Positions 7,771 to 17,858 of a stretch of DNA of 64,000 nucleotides are shown here, piece by piece. The notes beneath the pieces are model-generated. The model had not been told where the DNA came from, searched no databases, and saw nothing but the letters and a program-made list of their open reading frames with translations. The number at the start of each line of letters is the position of its first letter. Within the stretch, counting starts at the first letter, position 1. The DNA comes from Pseudomonas extremaustralis (GTDB lineage Bacteria > Pseudomonadota > Gammaproteobacteria > Pseudomonadales > Pseudomonadaceae), in NCBI RefSeq assembly GCF_900102035.1, contig NZ_LT629689.1, positions 930,001-994,000 of the forward strand. The letters run 5' to 3'. The position numbers and the translations under genes are program-made.

Positions 7771-8934
7771 TCAGCGGGTTTCGTTGAAGAGTTCGCGACC
7801 GATCAGCATCCGGCGGATCTCACTGGTGCCGGCGCCGATTTCATACAGCTTGGCGTCACGCAGCAGGCGTCCGGCGGGGAATTCGTTGATATAGCCATTG
7901 CCGCCCAGGATCTGGATCGCGTCGAGGGCCATTTGTGTGGCGCGTTCGGCGCTGTAGAGGATCACCCCGGCTGCGTCCTTGCGCGTGGTCTCGCCGCGCT
8001 CGCAGGCCTGGGCCACGGCGTAGAGGTAGGCGCGGCTGGCGTTGAGTTGGGTGTACATGTCGGCGACCTTGCCCTGGATCAGCTGGAATTCGCCGATGCT
8101 CTGGCCGAACTGCTTGCGGTCGTGGATGTACGGCACGATCAGGTCCATGCACGCCTGCATGATCCCGGTGGGGCCGCCGGACAGGACGACGCGTTCGTAG
8201 TCCAGGCCGCTCATCAACACCTTCACGCCGCCGTTGAGCACGCCGAGGATGTTGTCTTCGGGCACTTCCACGTCATCGAAAAACAGCTCGCAGGTGTTGG
8301 AGCCGCGCATGCCGAGCTTGTCGAATTTGTTGCTGCGGCTGAAGCCTTTCCAATCGCGCTCGACGATAAAGGCCGTGATGCCGTGGGCGCCTTTTTCCAG
8401 GTCGGTCTTGGCGTAGATCACGTAGGTGCTGGCGTCGGGACCGTTGGTGATCCAGGTCTTGCTGCCGTTGAGCACATAGCGGTCGCCGCGTTTGTCGGCG
8501 CGCAGTTTCATCGAGACCACGTCGGAGCCGGCATTCGGTTCGCTCATGGCCAGGGCGCCGATGTGTTCGCCGCTGATCAGTTTCGGCAGGTACTTGAGTT
8601 TCTGGGCGTGGGTGCCATTGCGGTTGATCTGGTTCACGCACAGGTTGGAGTGGGCGCCGTAGGACAACGCCACCGACGCCGAGCCGCGGCTGATCTCTTC
8701 CATGGCCACCACATGGGCCAGGTAGCCCAGGCCGGCGCCGCCGTATTCCTCGGCAACGGTAATGCCCAGCAGGCCCATGTCACCGAACTTTCGCCACAGG
8801 TCTTCGGGGAACAGATTGTCGCGGTCGATCTGTGCGGCGCGGGGGGCGATCTCCTTGGTCACGAAGGACTGCACCTGATCGCGCAACATGTCGATGGTCT
8901 CGCCGAGGGCGAAGTTCAGGGACGGGTAACTCAT
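7771..8934 (-). CDS. liuA: Isovaleryl-CoA dehydrogenase
   Basis: A 387-residue acyl-CoA dehydrogenase, exactly the usual length for isovaleryl-CoA dehydrogenase. The catalytic glutamate is seen as Glu247 in [13 protein letters not shown], at the position typical of this enzyme rather than of straight-chain enzymes; [11 protein letters not shown] and [16 protein letters not shown] are further signatures. It oxidises isovaleryl-CoA to 3-methylcrotonyl-CoA and passes electrons to ETF. The ATG of MSYPSLNF has AAGG 8 bases upstream; a GTG three codons earlier is less well placed. First gene of the leftward liu operon, with two LiuR-type operators upstream. Confidence 0.95.
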   Translation of the reverse strand: MSYPSLNFALGETIDMLRDQVQSFVTKEIAPRAAQIDRDNLFPEDLWRKFGDMGLLGITVAEEYGGAGLGYLAHVVAMEEISRGSASVALSYGAHSNLCVNQINRNGTHAQKLKYLPKLISGEHIGALAMSEPNAGSDVVSMKLRADKRGDRYVLNGSKTWITNGPDASTYVIYAKTDLEKGAHGITAFIVERDWKGFSRSNKFDKLGMRGSNTCELFFDDVEVPEDNILGVLNGGVKVLMSGLDYERVVLSGGPTGIMQACMDLIVPYIHDRKQFGQSIGEFQLIQGKVADMYTQLNASRAYLYAVAQACERGETTRKDAAGVILYSAERATQMALDAIQILGGNGYINEFPAGRLLRDAKLYEIGAGTSEIRRMLIGRELFNETR

Positions 8935-8998
8935 GGCAGGCACCTTAATGTGAGCATTGTTGTTGTGCGGATTGGGCGCCAGGGGAGGGCGCTCACCT

Positions 8999-9012
8999 TT
9001 ACGTTAACGTAA
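8999..9012. promoter_or_regulatory. LiuR operator, site 1 (liuA side)
   Basis: TTACGTTAACGTAA is a perfect 14-base palindrome in the 149-base divergent region between liuA and the acyl-CoA synthetase gene. It shares the TNACGT-AACGT core with the site upstream of liuR, as expected for a MerR-family regulator acting on a dyad. Confidence 0.75.
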
Positions 9013-9040
9013 GCTTGCGTTGCGGCGCTGTCAATCGTAG

Positions 9041-9056
9041 TTTACGTTTACGTCAA
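9041..9056. promoter_or_regulatory. LiuR operator, site 2 (acyl-CoA synthetase side)
   Basis: TTTACGTTTACGTCAA matches the liuR-upstream site at most positions and lies 27 bases before the start codon of the rightward acyl-CoA synthetase gene, linking that gene to the leucine/isovalerate regulon. Confidence 0.7.
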
Positions 9057-9083
9057 CCTACAAAAAAGACAACAGGGGTCGTT

Positions 9084-10718
9084 ATGGATCAACCGAATCC
9101 GAGCTACAGCCGTGGCTCCCAGGACAAGACCTTGCTGGCCATGACCATTGGCCAGGCCTTCGACCGCACCGTTGCGCAGTATCCAGACGGCGATGCCCTG
9201 GTGGTGCGCCATCAACGGCTGCGCTACACCTGGCGGCAATTGGCCGAGACCGTTGATCTGCACGCCCGCGCATTCCTGGCCCTGGGCATGCAAACCGGTG
9301 ACCGCCTGGGTATCTGGGCTCCCAACTGTGCCGAGTGGCTGATCTGCCAGATGGCCAGCGCCAAGCTCGGGGTGATCCTGGTCAATATCAATCCGGCCTA
9401 TCGCAGCAGTGAATTGGCCTACGTGCTCGAGCAATCGGGCTGCCAGTGGCTGGTGTGCGCCGGCGCGTTCAAGACCTCCGATTACCACGGGATGCTGCGA
9501 GCGCTGAACCCCGACTTGCGCGGCCTCATCAGCCTCGATCCCAGCCCGCCGCCGGGGTTCATGCCCTGGTCGCAGTTGGCGGCCCTTGGCGCCGGTATCC
9601 CGCCCGAGCAACTGCACAACCGCCAGGCCAGCCTGCACGTCGATCAAGCCGTGAATATCCAGTACACCTCCGGCACCACCGGCTTTCCCAAGGGCGCGAC
9701 CCTCAGTCACCACAACATCCTCAATAACGGTTACATGGTCGGCGAAAGCCTGGGCCTGACCGCGCAGGATCGCCTGGTGGTCCCGGTGCCGCTGTACCAC
9801 TGTTTCGGCATGGTGATGGGCAACCTGGGCTGCATCACCCATGGCACCACCCTGATCTACCCGAATGACGGCTTCGACCCATTGCTGACCCTCACCGCCG
9901 TCGCCGAAGAGCGCGCCACCGGCCTGTACGGCGTGCCCACCATGTTCATCGCCCTGCTCGATCACCCGCGCCGCAGTGAGTTCGACCTGAGCAGCCTGCG
10001 CACCGGGATCATGGCCGGCGCCACGTGCCCCATCGAAGTGATGCGCCGGGTCATCGGCGAGCTGCACATGGGCGAGGTGCAGATCGCCTATGGCATGACC
10101 GAAACCAGCCCCGTGTCCCTGCAAACCGGCGCGGATGATGATCTCGAACGTCGCGTGACCACGGTCGGGCGTACCCAGCCGCAACTGGAAAACAAGCTCA
10201 TCGACATCGATGGCAACACCGTGGCGCGCGGTGAGGTCGGCGAACTGTGCACCCGCGGCTACAGCGTGATGCTCGGCTATTGGAACAACCCCGAGGGCAC
10301 CCGCGACGCCGTCGATGAAGCCGGCTGGATGCACACCGGCGACCTGGCCACCATGGATGAGCACGGCTATGTGTGCATCGTCGGGCGCAACAAGGACATG
10401 ATCATTCGCGGTGGCGAGAACCTGTACCCGCGGGAACTCGAAGAATTCTTCTTCACCCACCCGGCGGTGGCGGACGTGCAGATCATTGGCATTCCCGATC
10501 CGCGTTACGGCGAAGAGATCGTCGCCTGGATCAAGTTGCACCCCGGCCATGGGGCCACGGCACTGGAGCTGCAAAGCTGGTGCAAAGGCCGGATCGCGCA
10601 CTTCAAGACTCCCCGGTATTTCAAGTTCGTCGATGAGTTCCCAATGACCGTGACCGGCAAGATCCAGAAATTTCGCATGCGCGAGATCAGTCTCCAGGAG
10701 CTGCGGCGCGATGGCTGA
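9084..10718 (+). CDS. AMP-forming acyl-CoA synthetase (ANL superfamily)
   Basis: A 544-residue acyl-CoA ligase. The phosphate-binding loop [12 protein letters not shown], the A5 motif YGMTETSP, and [13 protein letters not shown] plus the C-terminal TGKIQKF lysine region are all intact, so the enzyme should be active. The ATG is preceded by AGGGG at normal spacing. It is divergent from liuA and shares the operator region, so it probably activates a short or branched-chain acid (for example isovalerate) to its CoA ester to feed the Liu pathway. Substrate preference cannot be read from the sequence; related Pseudomonas enzymes are annotated only as AMP-binding proteins or medium-chain ligases. 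Confidence 0.88.
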   Translation: MDQPNPSYSRGSQDKTLLAMTIGQAFDRTVAQYPDGDALVVRHQRLRYTWRQLAETVDLHARAFLALGMQTGDRLGIWAPNCAEWLICQMASAKLGVILVNINPAYRSSELAYVLEQSGCQWLVCAGAFKTSDYHGMLRALNPDLRGLISLDPSPPPGFMPWSQLAALGAGIPPEQLHNRQASLHVDQAVNIQYTSGTTGFPKGATLSHHNILNNGYMVGESLGLTAQDRLVVPVPLYHCFGMVMGNLGCITHGTTLIYPNDGFDPLLTLTAVAEERATGLYGVPTMFIALLDHPRRSEFDLSSLRTGIMAGATCPIEVMRRVIGELHMGEVQIAYGMTETSPVSLQTGADDDLERRVTTVGRTQPQLENKLIDIDGNTVARGEVGELCTRGYSVMLGYWNNPEGTRDAVDEAGWMHTGDLATMDEHGYVCIVGRNKDMIIRGGENLYPRELEEFFFTHPAVADVQIIGIPDPRYGEEIVAWIKLHPGHGATALELQSWCKGRIAHFKTPRYFKFVDEFPMTVTGKIQKFRMREISLQELRRDG

Positions 10719-10766
10719 AGCGTCATGCATGTCTACCGCTTGACGCTGGAACCCATTGCCTAGAGT

Positions 10767-10782
10767 GGCGGGATATTCCGCC
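10767..10782. promoter_or_regulatory. Inverted repeat before the NEL effector gene
   Basis: GGCGG-GATATT-CCGCC (with one more outer T/A pair) lies just before the AAAGG ribosome binding site of the effector gene, where it could be an operator or an mRNA stem affecting translation. No consensus hrp box (GGAACC-N16-CCACNNA) was found; a GGAACC is present at 10748 but lacks the second half. Confidence 0.3.
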
Positions 10783-10799
10783 ATTTAAAGGTCATGCAC

Positions 10800-13700
10800 A
10801 TGACAGACAAGGTCATCGATCCCACCGCGCTCACTGCTGAGGATGAGCAGAGTCTTCACGCCAGGGTCATCAGCGACAACACCCCCGAGTGGTACACCGG
10901 AGCCCTGGACGCGCGCAAAACCGAGCTGGCCGCGCTGGATCTGCGCATTCCGGATTGGTACAAGCAGGCTTCAGCGGCGGACAGGGAGCGGATGAAGGAG
11001 GTCCATCTGCGCAGCCGCCGTTCCTTGAACCATCTGGACCAATTGTTCAGCCCGCTGAAAAATCCAGCGGACTATGCCGAGCCGTTGCTGGTGGCCGAAA
11101 TAGAGAAAACCTTCGGTCAGCGCCTGGACGTCAGAAAGGTGTTCTATGCGCGAAAGATGGAGCAAAAGGAGTGCAATCCCGGCCCTGAGGAGGTGCCCAC
11201 CGACAGAGTCAGCGCCCTGGAGCCTCAGTTCTACTTCTATAAAGGCTTGAGCCTGCTCGAAGCGGCCTTGAACAATTTCACGGAGGATGAGGCCAAACGA
11301 CCGGTCTGTAGCGATTGCCACCTGATCACCCGGTACGATTTCCACCGATATCCCGCCAGCAAGCTGCATGTTCCGGCGAATGTCCAGGCGCTCAAGCTGG
11401 ACATCGAGGCCCATGAGTTCGCCGCCATGTGCCGCCGGTTGGACCTGGGGGGCACGTATTTCGAATATATGCGTTCCGGGATCAATGCCCATATCCTCCC
11501 GCAGCCATCGGGCGCCCGGCCTGGAAAACTCTACGCCACGCTGATGACCAGCCATCGGAACCAAGTGGAACTGGCCGCCGAAATCGCCTTGATGAAGGGC
11601 GATATCCAACCCTCCCATTACGCCTTGATCAAAGCCATTCTGATCAAGCAGGCCGGGAACAAATGGGGCAAGGACATCGTCTCGTTCTGTCGCTTCAAGC
11701 TGTACTCGTTCCAACTGGACAGCATCCTGGTCATCGGTCCGGTGGTGTGGGAGGACTTGCTGGTCAACTCCGAGCTCCGGCCGCGGCCATGCATGGTTTA
11801 CATCCCTGGCGACCCGCTTCACCCGCTCAAGGCTTATGACAACATCGGCGCTTTTACCGAGCATCTGACCACACGCCTGTGCGCTGTCGAGTACCGCCAG
11901 TTCTTCAGTCAATTCGTGCCGTTGTCCGAGCAGGATGGGTTTTATTCAAAGCTCAAGACATTGCTCGACCCTGGCGGCAACTACACGCCCGACCAGGATT
12001 TCGATGCGGCGAAGAAAAGCAAAATCACCGAGCAAGGCCATTACGGCCACCACTGGAGCGACCTGTGGTACGAGAGTGCCGTAAAACGCGTGTGCTTTAT
12101 CATGGACAACGTTAGCTCCAGTGCGGTATCGACCGCAGACATCACCAAACGTGCCTACAACGCCTGGCTCTGGTCCTGGGGCAGCAAGGCCCTGGATATC
12201 CTCAACCTGGCGGCGTTCGTGGTGCCTTTCCTTGGGGAAGCGATGCTGGTGGTCGGCGCGATACAGATGATTTACGAGGTATGCGAAGGCATTAGCGCGT
12301 GGTCCGACGGCGATACACGTGCCACCTGGGCGCATTTTTCGGCGATGGCTCTGAACCTGGCAGGGCTGGCGGTTCCCAAAGTCTTGCTGGTGGCAAAGGA
12401 CACGGCGATCGTCAGGCGCCTGGTGCATGTCGAGTTCGGTGGACGCACCCGTTTGTATGATTTCAATCCCGCGAGCTATCGGCATCAGCTCGCGTTACCG
12501 AGCGGTCTCAAGCCCGACGCCAGGGGGCTTTATGCCCACGAGGGGCGAACGTACCTGCCGGTCGAGGACGGCCACTATCAGGTGCAGGCCGCACAAACCG
12601 GTGACGACTTCAGGCTCATTCACCCCGACGGCGAGTCGCGCTATGCACCGCGCATTCGCCATAACGGCGAGGGTGCCTGGGTGCATGAATTCGAACAACC
12701 CCAGACCTGGGACCGCAGCACCTTGCTGCGGCGTCTCGGGCCCCGTGTCGAGAAGCTGAGCGATAGCCAACTGGAACAGATCCGCCTGATCAGCGGGGTG
12801 ACGGATGATGAATTGCGCCGTGTCTATGTGGACCAGCAACTGCCGCCACCGTTATTCAGGGAAACCCTGCGGCGCTTTGAGTGGGCGGGCAAGCATCAAG
12901 CATTTATCGAGCAGTTGAGCAGCGCCGATCCGCAGGTGTCCAGCCGGGCCGATTGGGCTTTGCAATTGAAGGTGTTGGTGGACACTGGCATGTGGCCAAA
13001 ATCCAAGGTGCTGGTGGTGTTTGACGCGCAAGGCGACCTGGTATGGCGATCGGCAGACGTCAAGGCGCGCGGACAGGTTGTGAAGCTCGATGTCCAAGAG
13101 ATCGAGAACGGCGGGCTGGTGCCGTTACTGCTCAACCAGCTGAGTGAGCCTGAAATACGCCATTTGCTCAACGAAGCCGGTCTCAAGCGCCTCATGCGTG
13201 GGCGTGTGGCCATGGCGGGCGGCCTGGAGCTGGACGACACCGCAATTCCCAGGCCGAAAAATTCGGAGGAACTCGATGCTCAAGTCGAGCGCTTGATGCA
13301 AGAGTGGCGTACACCTCAGGCGCGGGCGTTACGCTACCGCGACCAGTTGCTGGGCGCCGCGAAACGCACGCGAGGCAAACTGTTCAGGGATGAGGTCACT
13401 GCGGGCGAGCTCTCCAGTGACCGCCATGTACAGTTGATCCAGCGTCATTTCCCCGGCCTGCCCAAGCTCGTGGCCGAGGAACTGGTCGACCAGGCCAACA
13501 GCCGCGATCTGACCCGGATGGACAGCACCTCGCGCCTGCCGTTGCGTCTGGCCGAAGAAGCCCGCAACTACTTGCAGAAAGCCCGGCTCATGCGTGCCCA
13601 TACCGACCAGCTGTTCGACAGCGAGATGACCATGGACAGCGTGCATCTGGCGCTGCACAAGCTGGCTGCATTGCCTGGTCGCCTCGAGGGGGTGGGCATC

Positions 13701-15965
13701 GAGCTGCGCGCGGGGGCGTATGACGGTGAGGTGCTGGGCCGGGTAGGGCGCGCGGATGCTCCCCGCCAGTTTCGCCTGGTGCGGATGAGCATGAAGGAGT
13801 GGGCGGTGTACAGCGGGCCAAAGACGGTGGAGTACTGGCGGTCGGACCCCGATGCGTTCTACAGCGCGCTATGGATTGCCAGCAACGGCCAGTTCAGCGA
13901 CTTTCCAGGGCTCAGGGCCTCGACCCAGGCCTTGAAGGCAGAGATTGCCGCGCAGCCCCTGAGCGAACAGGCGAGCAGGCAAGCCCTGGGCATGCAAGCC
14001 ATCAAGCCGGGTTTCAAGTCGCCGATGCGCTTGTCCGATGGGCGGTTTGGCTATCCGCTGAGCCCGGTAGGCGGCACTGGCGGAGGGATGACGCTCTGTG
14101 AAATGAACGCGCGTTCCTTGTACCCCTCCAAAACGTTCGAAGAAACCATCGAGATGCTCGGGCTTCAAGGGCGTGGCGAGGCGGTATGGTTGGCACGATT
14201 GAATCAGCTTCAACAGGAGTTCACGCAACTGGACAAGGACTTGGTCGCCTGGCAGCAGGAGGGGGAGTCGGGTTACCGCAGGGCCCGGCGTCGAGTCAGC
14301 GCGTCTATCAAGGACGCTTGGCAGCGTCTGTCACCCCAGGCGTTTGCGGCTGATCAAACCCCTATCGGACATGTCTTGGAGTTGACCGATGAGGCAATCG
14401 GCGAGCTGCCTGCGCTGACGGCGAACATGGACCATGTGGGCAGCCTGGTGTTGCATCGTCTGTACCTGTCCGACAGTTCGTTGCCCTTTCTCGAATCGTT
14501 CGGCGGCCTGCGCTGGCTGAATATGCGTGAGAACAACCTCACGCGGTTGCCGGAATTCGCCAACGGCGGCACGCGGCTGACCAAACTCAACTTGAGTCGA
14601 AACGATATCCAGCTGACCGAACAAAGCCGTGCACGCCTGGAAGCCATGCAGAACCTGAAGATCCTTAACCTCTCCGACAACCGTCGCCTGGGATGGACCG
14701 CCGACTTGCGCGGCATGCGCAATCTGAACCAGCTTTACCTGCACGATACCGGCACCACCACATTCCCTGCGGGGGCGGAACGATTGACCCATCTGGCGCG
14801 CATCGATCTGCACACCAACCGCATCACGACCCTGCCGGAATACGCTTACCAGCACCCGGAACGCATCAACGTGCACGACAATCCGCTGTCGGCAGCGACC
14901 CTTGCGCGGCTTCACGGGGAGATTGCGCAGCAATGGGATGATCACGTGACGGCGGCTGAGGCGCGGACCTTATGGCTGCGTGACGTGCCGCCAAGCGAGC
15001 GGGCGCAGCGTGGCGAGCTGTGGGACGACGTGCTGGCCGACCCGGAGTCGAACGCATTTTTCACCGTGTTGGCCGACACCACCCGCAGTGCCGAATACGC
15101 CTCGCAGGCCACCCGCTCCGGGTTGGCGGCACGTCTGTGGGACATGCTCGAAGCGACTCGGGAAAGCCAGGAGATCCGCGAGACGCTGTTCAGCACCGCT
15201 GATGACCGCGTCACCTGTGGCGATGGCAGTACGGTCGAGTTCATGAACCTCGAAAGGGCATTGATCGGGGCAAGGGCGCTGGCGCTGGCGGGAGAGGCCA
15301 ATGCCGAGGGCGCGCTGGTCGGCACCGCCAGAAAGCTGTTTCGCCTACACCTGGTGGATGCCATTGCACAACGGGACGTCGAGGCGCGCGGGCCTGGTTT
15401 CACGGAACAGGTCGAAGTCATCATGGCCTACCGCATCAAGTTGGCGGACCGCCTGGAACTGCCGATCAAGACCCGGGAGATGTTGTTTCCCCATCAAGCG
15501 AATGTGAGCGAGGCCGCGATCGACGAGGCCTACGAGCACGTCATCCGTGATGAACAGGTGGCAGCTGACGAAACGACGTTTTTCGTCGCCCAGGGCTTCT
15601 GGCAAAAACACCTGCGCAGCCGCTACGCCCAGGAACTCGAGGCGTTGATGGCGCCGGCTCGTGCGCAGCTCACGGAAAAAGCCGAGGCGCTGGAAGAACT
15701 GTCGGAGTGGCAAACCCGGCAGGCGAGCAGTGCGGATCCGGCGCAATGGCAGGCACGCCACCATGAGCTGGTCGACACCCTGGGGCGGCTGTTGGGCAAG
15801 CGTCGGGATGAAATCCTGGTCGACGGTTCGATGCAAAGTGCTTTTTACGTTGAGCAGTACAATGCCCTCGGCGTTGAGCAACTGGCGCAGGAGACGCAGG
15901 CGATGGGCACCTTGACTCGCTCGGTACTCAATAATTTTGCGGCGGTGCAAGGGACTGACGTCTGA
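10800..15965 (+). CDS. Giant dermonecrotic-toxin-like / LRR / NEL-type E3 ubiquitin ligase effector
   Basis: A 1721-residue protein. N-terminal region (about 1-450) begins with NTPEWYTGALDARKTELAALD and resembles the dermonecrotic-toxin-type N-terminal domain common in Pseudomonas; a hydrophobic stretch follows at about 462-530 (LNLAAFVVPFLGEAMLVVGA and AMALNLAGLAVPKVLLV). Leucine-rich repeats occupy about 1215-1365 (LRWLNMRENNLTRLPEF, LKILNLSDNRRLG, IDLHTNRITTLPEY). The C-terminal 350 residues match the NEL domain of IpaH/SspH-type ubiquitin ligases, with the catalytic Cys probably Cys1473 in DDRVTCGDGST and the helix RKLFRLHLVDAIAQRDVE. I chose the second ATG, 8 bases after AAAGG. It is inserted between the two halves of the liu locus and has no chaperone or secretion genes nearby; delivery route unknown. 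Confidence 0.85.
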   Translation: MTDKVIDPTALTAEDEQSLHARVISDNTPEWYTGALDARKTELAALDLRIPDWYKQASAADRERMKEVHLRSRRSLNHLDQLFSPLKNPADYAEPLLVAEIEKTFGQRLDVRKVFYARKMEQKECNPGPEEVPTDRVSALEPQFYFYKGLSLLEAALNNFTEDEAKRPVCSDCHLITRYDFHRYPASKLHVPANVQALKLDIEAHEFAAMCRRLDLGGTYFEYMRSGINAHILPQPSGARPGKLYATLMTSHRNQVELAAEIALMKGDIQPSHYALIKAILIKQAGNKWGKDIVSFCRFKLYSFQLDSILVIGPVVWEDLLVNSELRPRPCMVYIPGDPLHPLKAYDNIGAFTEHLTTRLCAVEYRQFFSQFVPLSEQDGFYSKLKTLLDPGGNYTPDQDFDAAKKSKITEQGHYGHHWSDLWYESAVKRVCFIMDNVSSSAVSTADITKRAYNAWLWSWGSKALDILNLAAFVVPFLGEAMLVVGAIQMIYEVCEGISAWSDGDTRATWAHFSAMALNLAGLAVPKVLLVAKDTAIVRRLVHVEFGGRTRLYDFNPASYRHQLALPSGLKPDARGLYAHEGRTYLPVEDGHYQVQAAQTGDDFRLIHPDGESRYAPRIRHNGEGAWVHEFEQPQTWDRSTLLRRLGPRVEKLSDSQLEQIRLISGVTDDELRRVYVDQQLPPPLFRETLRRFEWAGKHQAFIEQLSSADPQVSSRADWALQLKVLVDTGMWPKSKVLVVFDAQGDLVWRSADVKARGQVVKLDVQEIENGGLVPLLLNQLSEPEIRHLLNEAGLKRLMRGRVAMAGGLELDDTAIPRPKNSEELDAQVERLMQEWRTPQARALRYRDQLLGAAKRTRGKLFRDEVTAGELSSDRHVQLIQRHFPGLPKLVAEELVDQANSRDLTRMDSTSRLPLRLAEEARNYLQKARLMRAHTDQLFDSEMTMDSVHLALHKLAALPGRLEGVGIELRAGAYDGEVLGRVGRADAPRQFRLVRMSMKEWAVYSGPKTVEYWRSDPDAFYSALWIASNGQFSDFPGLRASTQALKAEIAAQPLSEQASRQALGMQAIKPGFKSPMRLSDGRFGYPLSPVGGTGGGMTLCEMNARSLYPSKTFEETIEMLGLQGRGEAVWLARLNQLQQEFTQLDKDLVAWQQEGESGYRRARRRVSASIKDAWQRLSPQAFAADQTPIGHVLELTDEAIGELPALTANMDHVGSLVLHRLYLSDSSLPFLESFGGLRWLNMRENNLTRLPEFANGGTRLTKLNLSRNDIQLTEQSRARLEAMQNLKILNLSDNRRLGWTADLRGMRNLNQLYLHDTGTTTFPAGAERLTHLARIDLHTNRITTLPEYAYQHPERINVHDNPLSAATLARLHGEIAQQWDDHVTAAEARTLWLRDVPPSERAQRGELWDDVLADPESNAFFTVLADTTRSAEYASQATRSGLAARLWDMLEATRESQEIRETLFSTADDRVTCGDGSTVEFMNLERALIGARALALAGEANAEGALVGTARKLFRLHLVDAIAQRDVEARGPGFTEQVEVIMAYRIKLADRLELPIKTREMLFPHQANVSEAAIDEAYEHVIRDEQVAADETTFFVAQGFWQKHLRSRYAQELEALMAPARAQLTEKAEALEELSEWQTRQASSADPAQWQARHHELVDTLGRLLGKRRDEILVDGSMQSAFYVEQYNALGVEQLAQETQAMGTLTRSVLNNFAAVQGTDV

Positions 15966-15980
15966 AACGTCACAAAACAC

Positions 15981-16004
15981 AAAGGGGACCCGAAGGTCCC
16001 CTTT
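15981..16004 (+). terminator. Terminator hairpin after the NEL effector gene
   Basis: Perfect stem AAAGGGGACC / GGTCCCCTTT with a CGAA tetraloop, 15 bases after the stop. The run of T directly after the stem is short (it ends in CTTT), so it may act as a bidirectional or mRNA-protecting hairpin. Confidence 0.7.
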
Positions 16005-16046
16005 AACGTGTCGTTGCGTGCTCTTTTTTTATTATTGAGGGGCGGT

Positions 16047-16241
16047 CTATTGTTGTTTTTGGCAACCGTGGCCCTTTACCGCTGTTTTTGGCGACCCCCA
16101 TGCGGGATCAAGAGCAAACGTATTTTTTTGAGCGCTGATCTGCTTCTTCGTTAACGATCCAACCAGTGGGTAGCTACCTGAGGTAGTTTTATTTTTCTCT
16201 AACCGGTTGCGGGTTTCGGCATGCCGTTCCCTGCGAAGCAC
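16047..16241 (-). CDS. Small hypothetical ORF (64 residues), doubtful
   Basis: GTG start with a good upstream GGAGAAGAT. The product is basic and hydrophilic, starting LRRERHAETRNRLEKNK and ending KTAVKGHGCQKQQ. I do not recognise it. It lies downstream of liuE on the same strand in AT-rich DNA. It may be a remnant or a chance frame. Confidence 0.25.
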   Translation of the reverse strand: MLRRERHAETRNRLEKNKTTSGSYPLVGSLTKKQISAQKNTFALDPAWGSPKTAVKGHGCQKQQ

Positions 16242-16320
16242 ATCTTCTCCAAAAAAATCTGTTAGCTGCGTCTCTGCCGTGTTGTTTTTGTTATGTCAGA
16301 GTCGTTACGTCTTATTTTTA

Positions 16321-16491
16321 TTAGGTTTGGCGCTTTTTATTCTTGTTATGCCATAGAGATAGCAGAAGCCGTGCCAACTTTTTAAAAGCCTTTAAAATCA
16401 ATGATTTGAGTTTTTCGTGGGAAATTTCTTGCGGCAGATACGACAAATTATGTTCCCGTGTTACTCGATGTGTAGGCGTGCGGTAACACAT
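16321..16491 (-). CDS. Small hypothetical ORF (56 residues), doubtful
   Basis: ATG start 18 bases after the liuE stop. The product carries a basic amphipathic helix (SLILKAFKKLARLLLSLW) and a lysine-rich tail. No recognised family and no clear ribosome binding site. It could be a small membrane-associated peptide or a chance frame. Confidence 0.22.
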   Translation of the reverse strand: MCYRTPTHRVTREHNLSYLPQEISHEKLKSLILKAFKKLARLLLSLWHNKNKKRQT

Positions 16492-16508
16492 TGTCACGGC
16501 CGCGCTAC

Positions 16509-17408
16509 TCAAACGGCGTTACATGCCTTGGCCACACGCGAGCCGCTCGGGCGGCCCACGACCTGGCTGATTTGCCGGCCCGCGCCGATCAACGCCTGCA
16601 GGTCGATACCGGTGTGGATACCCAGGCCGTCGAGCAGGTACACCACGTCTTCGGTGGCGACGTTACCGCTGGCGCCCTTGGCATAAGGGCAACCGCCGAG
16701 GCCCGCAATAGAGCTGTCGAATACGTTGATCCCTTCCAGCAGGCTGGCATAGATGTTGGCGATGGCCTGGCCATAGGTGTCATGGAAGTGGCCAGCCAGC
16801 TTGTCCCGTGGCACCTGCGCGCCGACCACTTCGAACAGACGTCGCGTGGCGCCTGCCGTGCCGGTGCCGATGGTGTCGCCCAGGGATACCTCGTAGCAGC
16901 CCATGGCATACAGCTCCCGCGCGACCGCCGCGACTTGTTCGGGCGCGATGTCGCCTTCGTATGGGCAACCCAGCACGCAGGACACATAGCCGCGCACACT
17001 GATCCCCTGCTGCCTGGCCGCTGCCATGATCGGCGCGAAGCGTTCCAGGCTTTCGCTGATGGAACAGTTGATATTGCGCTGGGAAAACGCCTCGGACGCC
17101 GCTGCGAACACCGCGACTTCCTTCACGCCCGCCGCCACCGCATCTTCAAACCCGCGCAGGTTCGGCGCCAGTGCCGCATAGGTCACCCCCGGCTTGCGCT
17201 GGATCTGCGCGAACACCTCGGCGGAACCGGCCATCTGCGGCACCCATTTGGGCGAGACGAAACTGCCCACTTCGATATAACTCAAGCCCGCCGCGCTGAG
17301 GGCGTCCACCAACCGGACCTTGTCGGCCACGCTGATGGGCTGGGCTTCATTTTGCAGGCCGTCGCGCGGACCGACTTCGACCAGGCGTACGTGTGAGGGG
17401 AGGGACAT
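16509..17408 (-). CDS. liuE: Hydroxymethylglutaryl-CoA lyase
   Basis: A 299-residue TIM-barrel lyase that splits HMG-CoA into acetyl-CoA and acetoacetate, the last step of leucine/isovalerate breakdown. Seen: [12 protein letters not shown] at the N-terminus (catalytic Arg/Asp), [12 protein letters not shown], and the active-site cysteine loop [25 protein letters not shown] precedes the ATG at proper spacing. It follows liuR by 16 bases and is probably co-transcribed with it, and it is separated from liuABCD by the 7.5 kb rightward block. Confidence 0.96.
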   Translation of the reverse strand: MSLPSHVRLVEVGPRDGLQNEAQPISVADKVRLVDALSAAGLSYIEVGSFVSPKWVPQMAGSAEVFAQIQRKPGVTYAALAPNLRGFEDAVAAGVKEVAVFAAASEAFSQRNINCSISESLERFAPIMAAARQQGISVRGYVSCVLGCPYEGDIAPEQVAAVARELYAMGCYEVSLGDTIGTGTAGATRRLFEVVGAQVPRDKLAGHFHDTYGQAIANIYASLLEGINVFDSSIAGLGGCPYAKGASGNVATEDVVYLLDGLGIHTGIDLQALIGAGRQISQVVGRPSGSRVAKACNAV

Positions 17409-17424
17409 AGCAGTTACCTTCTGG

Positions 17425-17817
17425 TCAATGGCCGACCTGGGCCATGGTTTGGGCCAGGGCCTGGGTGCAACGCTCTTCGGCGGTGTCCAGTTCCAGCTTC
17501 ATCTGTTCGATATCCAGCAGTTGCTGTTCCAACTGCTCGCGGCGCTCGGCGATCTTGGCCAGCATGCTGTTGAGTTGGACGTGGTTACCGCTGGTAGGGT
17601 CGTACAGTTCGATCAACTCGCGGCATTCGGCCAGGGAAAAACCGATGCGTTTGCCACGCAGGATCAGTTTGAGGCTGACCTTGTCCCGCGCCGAATAGAT
17701 GCGTTCCTGGCCCCGGCGTTCCGGGGCCAGCAGGCCTTGTTCTTCATAGAAGCGAATGGCGCGGGTGGTGATGTCGAGCTCGCGGGCGAGGTCGGAGATG
17801 CTGTAAGTGGTGCTCAT
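17425..17817 (-). CDS. liuR: LiuR, MerR-family regulator of leucine/isovalerate genes
   Basis: A 130-residue MerR-type regulator: winged helix N-terminus ([26 protein letters not shown]), then a dimerisation coiled coil (about 75-120, [21 protein letters not shown]). The sequence closely follows LiuR of Pseudomonas and other proteobacteria, which binds a dyad upstream of liu genes and responds to pathway intermediates. I chose ATG 17817; a TTG four codons upstream is possible and neither has a strong ribosome binding site. A matching operator lies 42 bases upstream, indicating autoregulation. Confidence 0.92.
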   Translation of the reverse strand: MSTTYSISDLARELDITTRAIRFYEEQGLLAPERRGQERIYSARDKVSLKLILRGKRIGFSLAECRELIELYDPTSGNHVQLNSMLAKIAERREQLEQQLLDIEQMKLELDTAEERCTQALAQTMAQVGH

Positions 17818-17858
17818 GGGGGCGCTCAAGAAGGTCTTGGCGTTAAGCTAATGGCAGG

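Larger units (their letters stand above)
16005..16508. other. AT-rich intergenic stretch between the NEL gene and liuE
   Basis: About 500 bases of clearly lower GC than the flanks, with many T- and A-runs. No recognised gene. A hairpin CTACC-TGA-GGTAG followed by TTTTATTTTT at 16174-16196 could terminate rightward transcription. Two small minus-strand ORFs are listed separately. The composition suggests acquired DNA associated with the effector insertion. Confidence 0.6.

Noticed and set aside
5045..7894. 949-codon plus-strand frame opposite liuC/liuB and other long antisense frames across the window
   Set aside because: High GC third-position bias leaves the complementary frames open; the real genes on the other strand have clear family motifs.
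10741..10799. hrp box (type III secretion promoter) before the NEL effector
   Set aside because: A GGAACC is present, but the required CCACNNA after 15-17 bases is missing.
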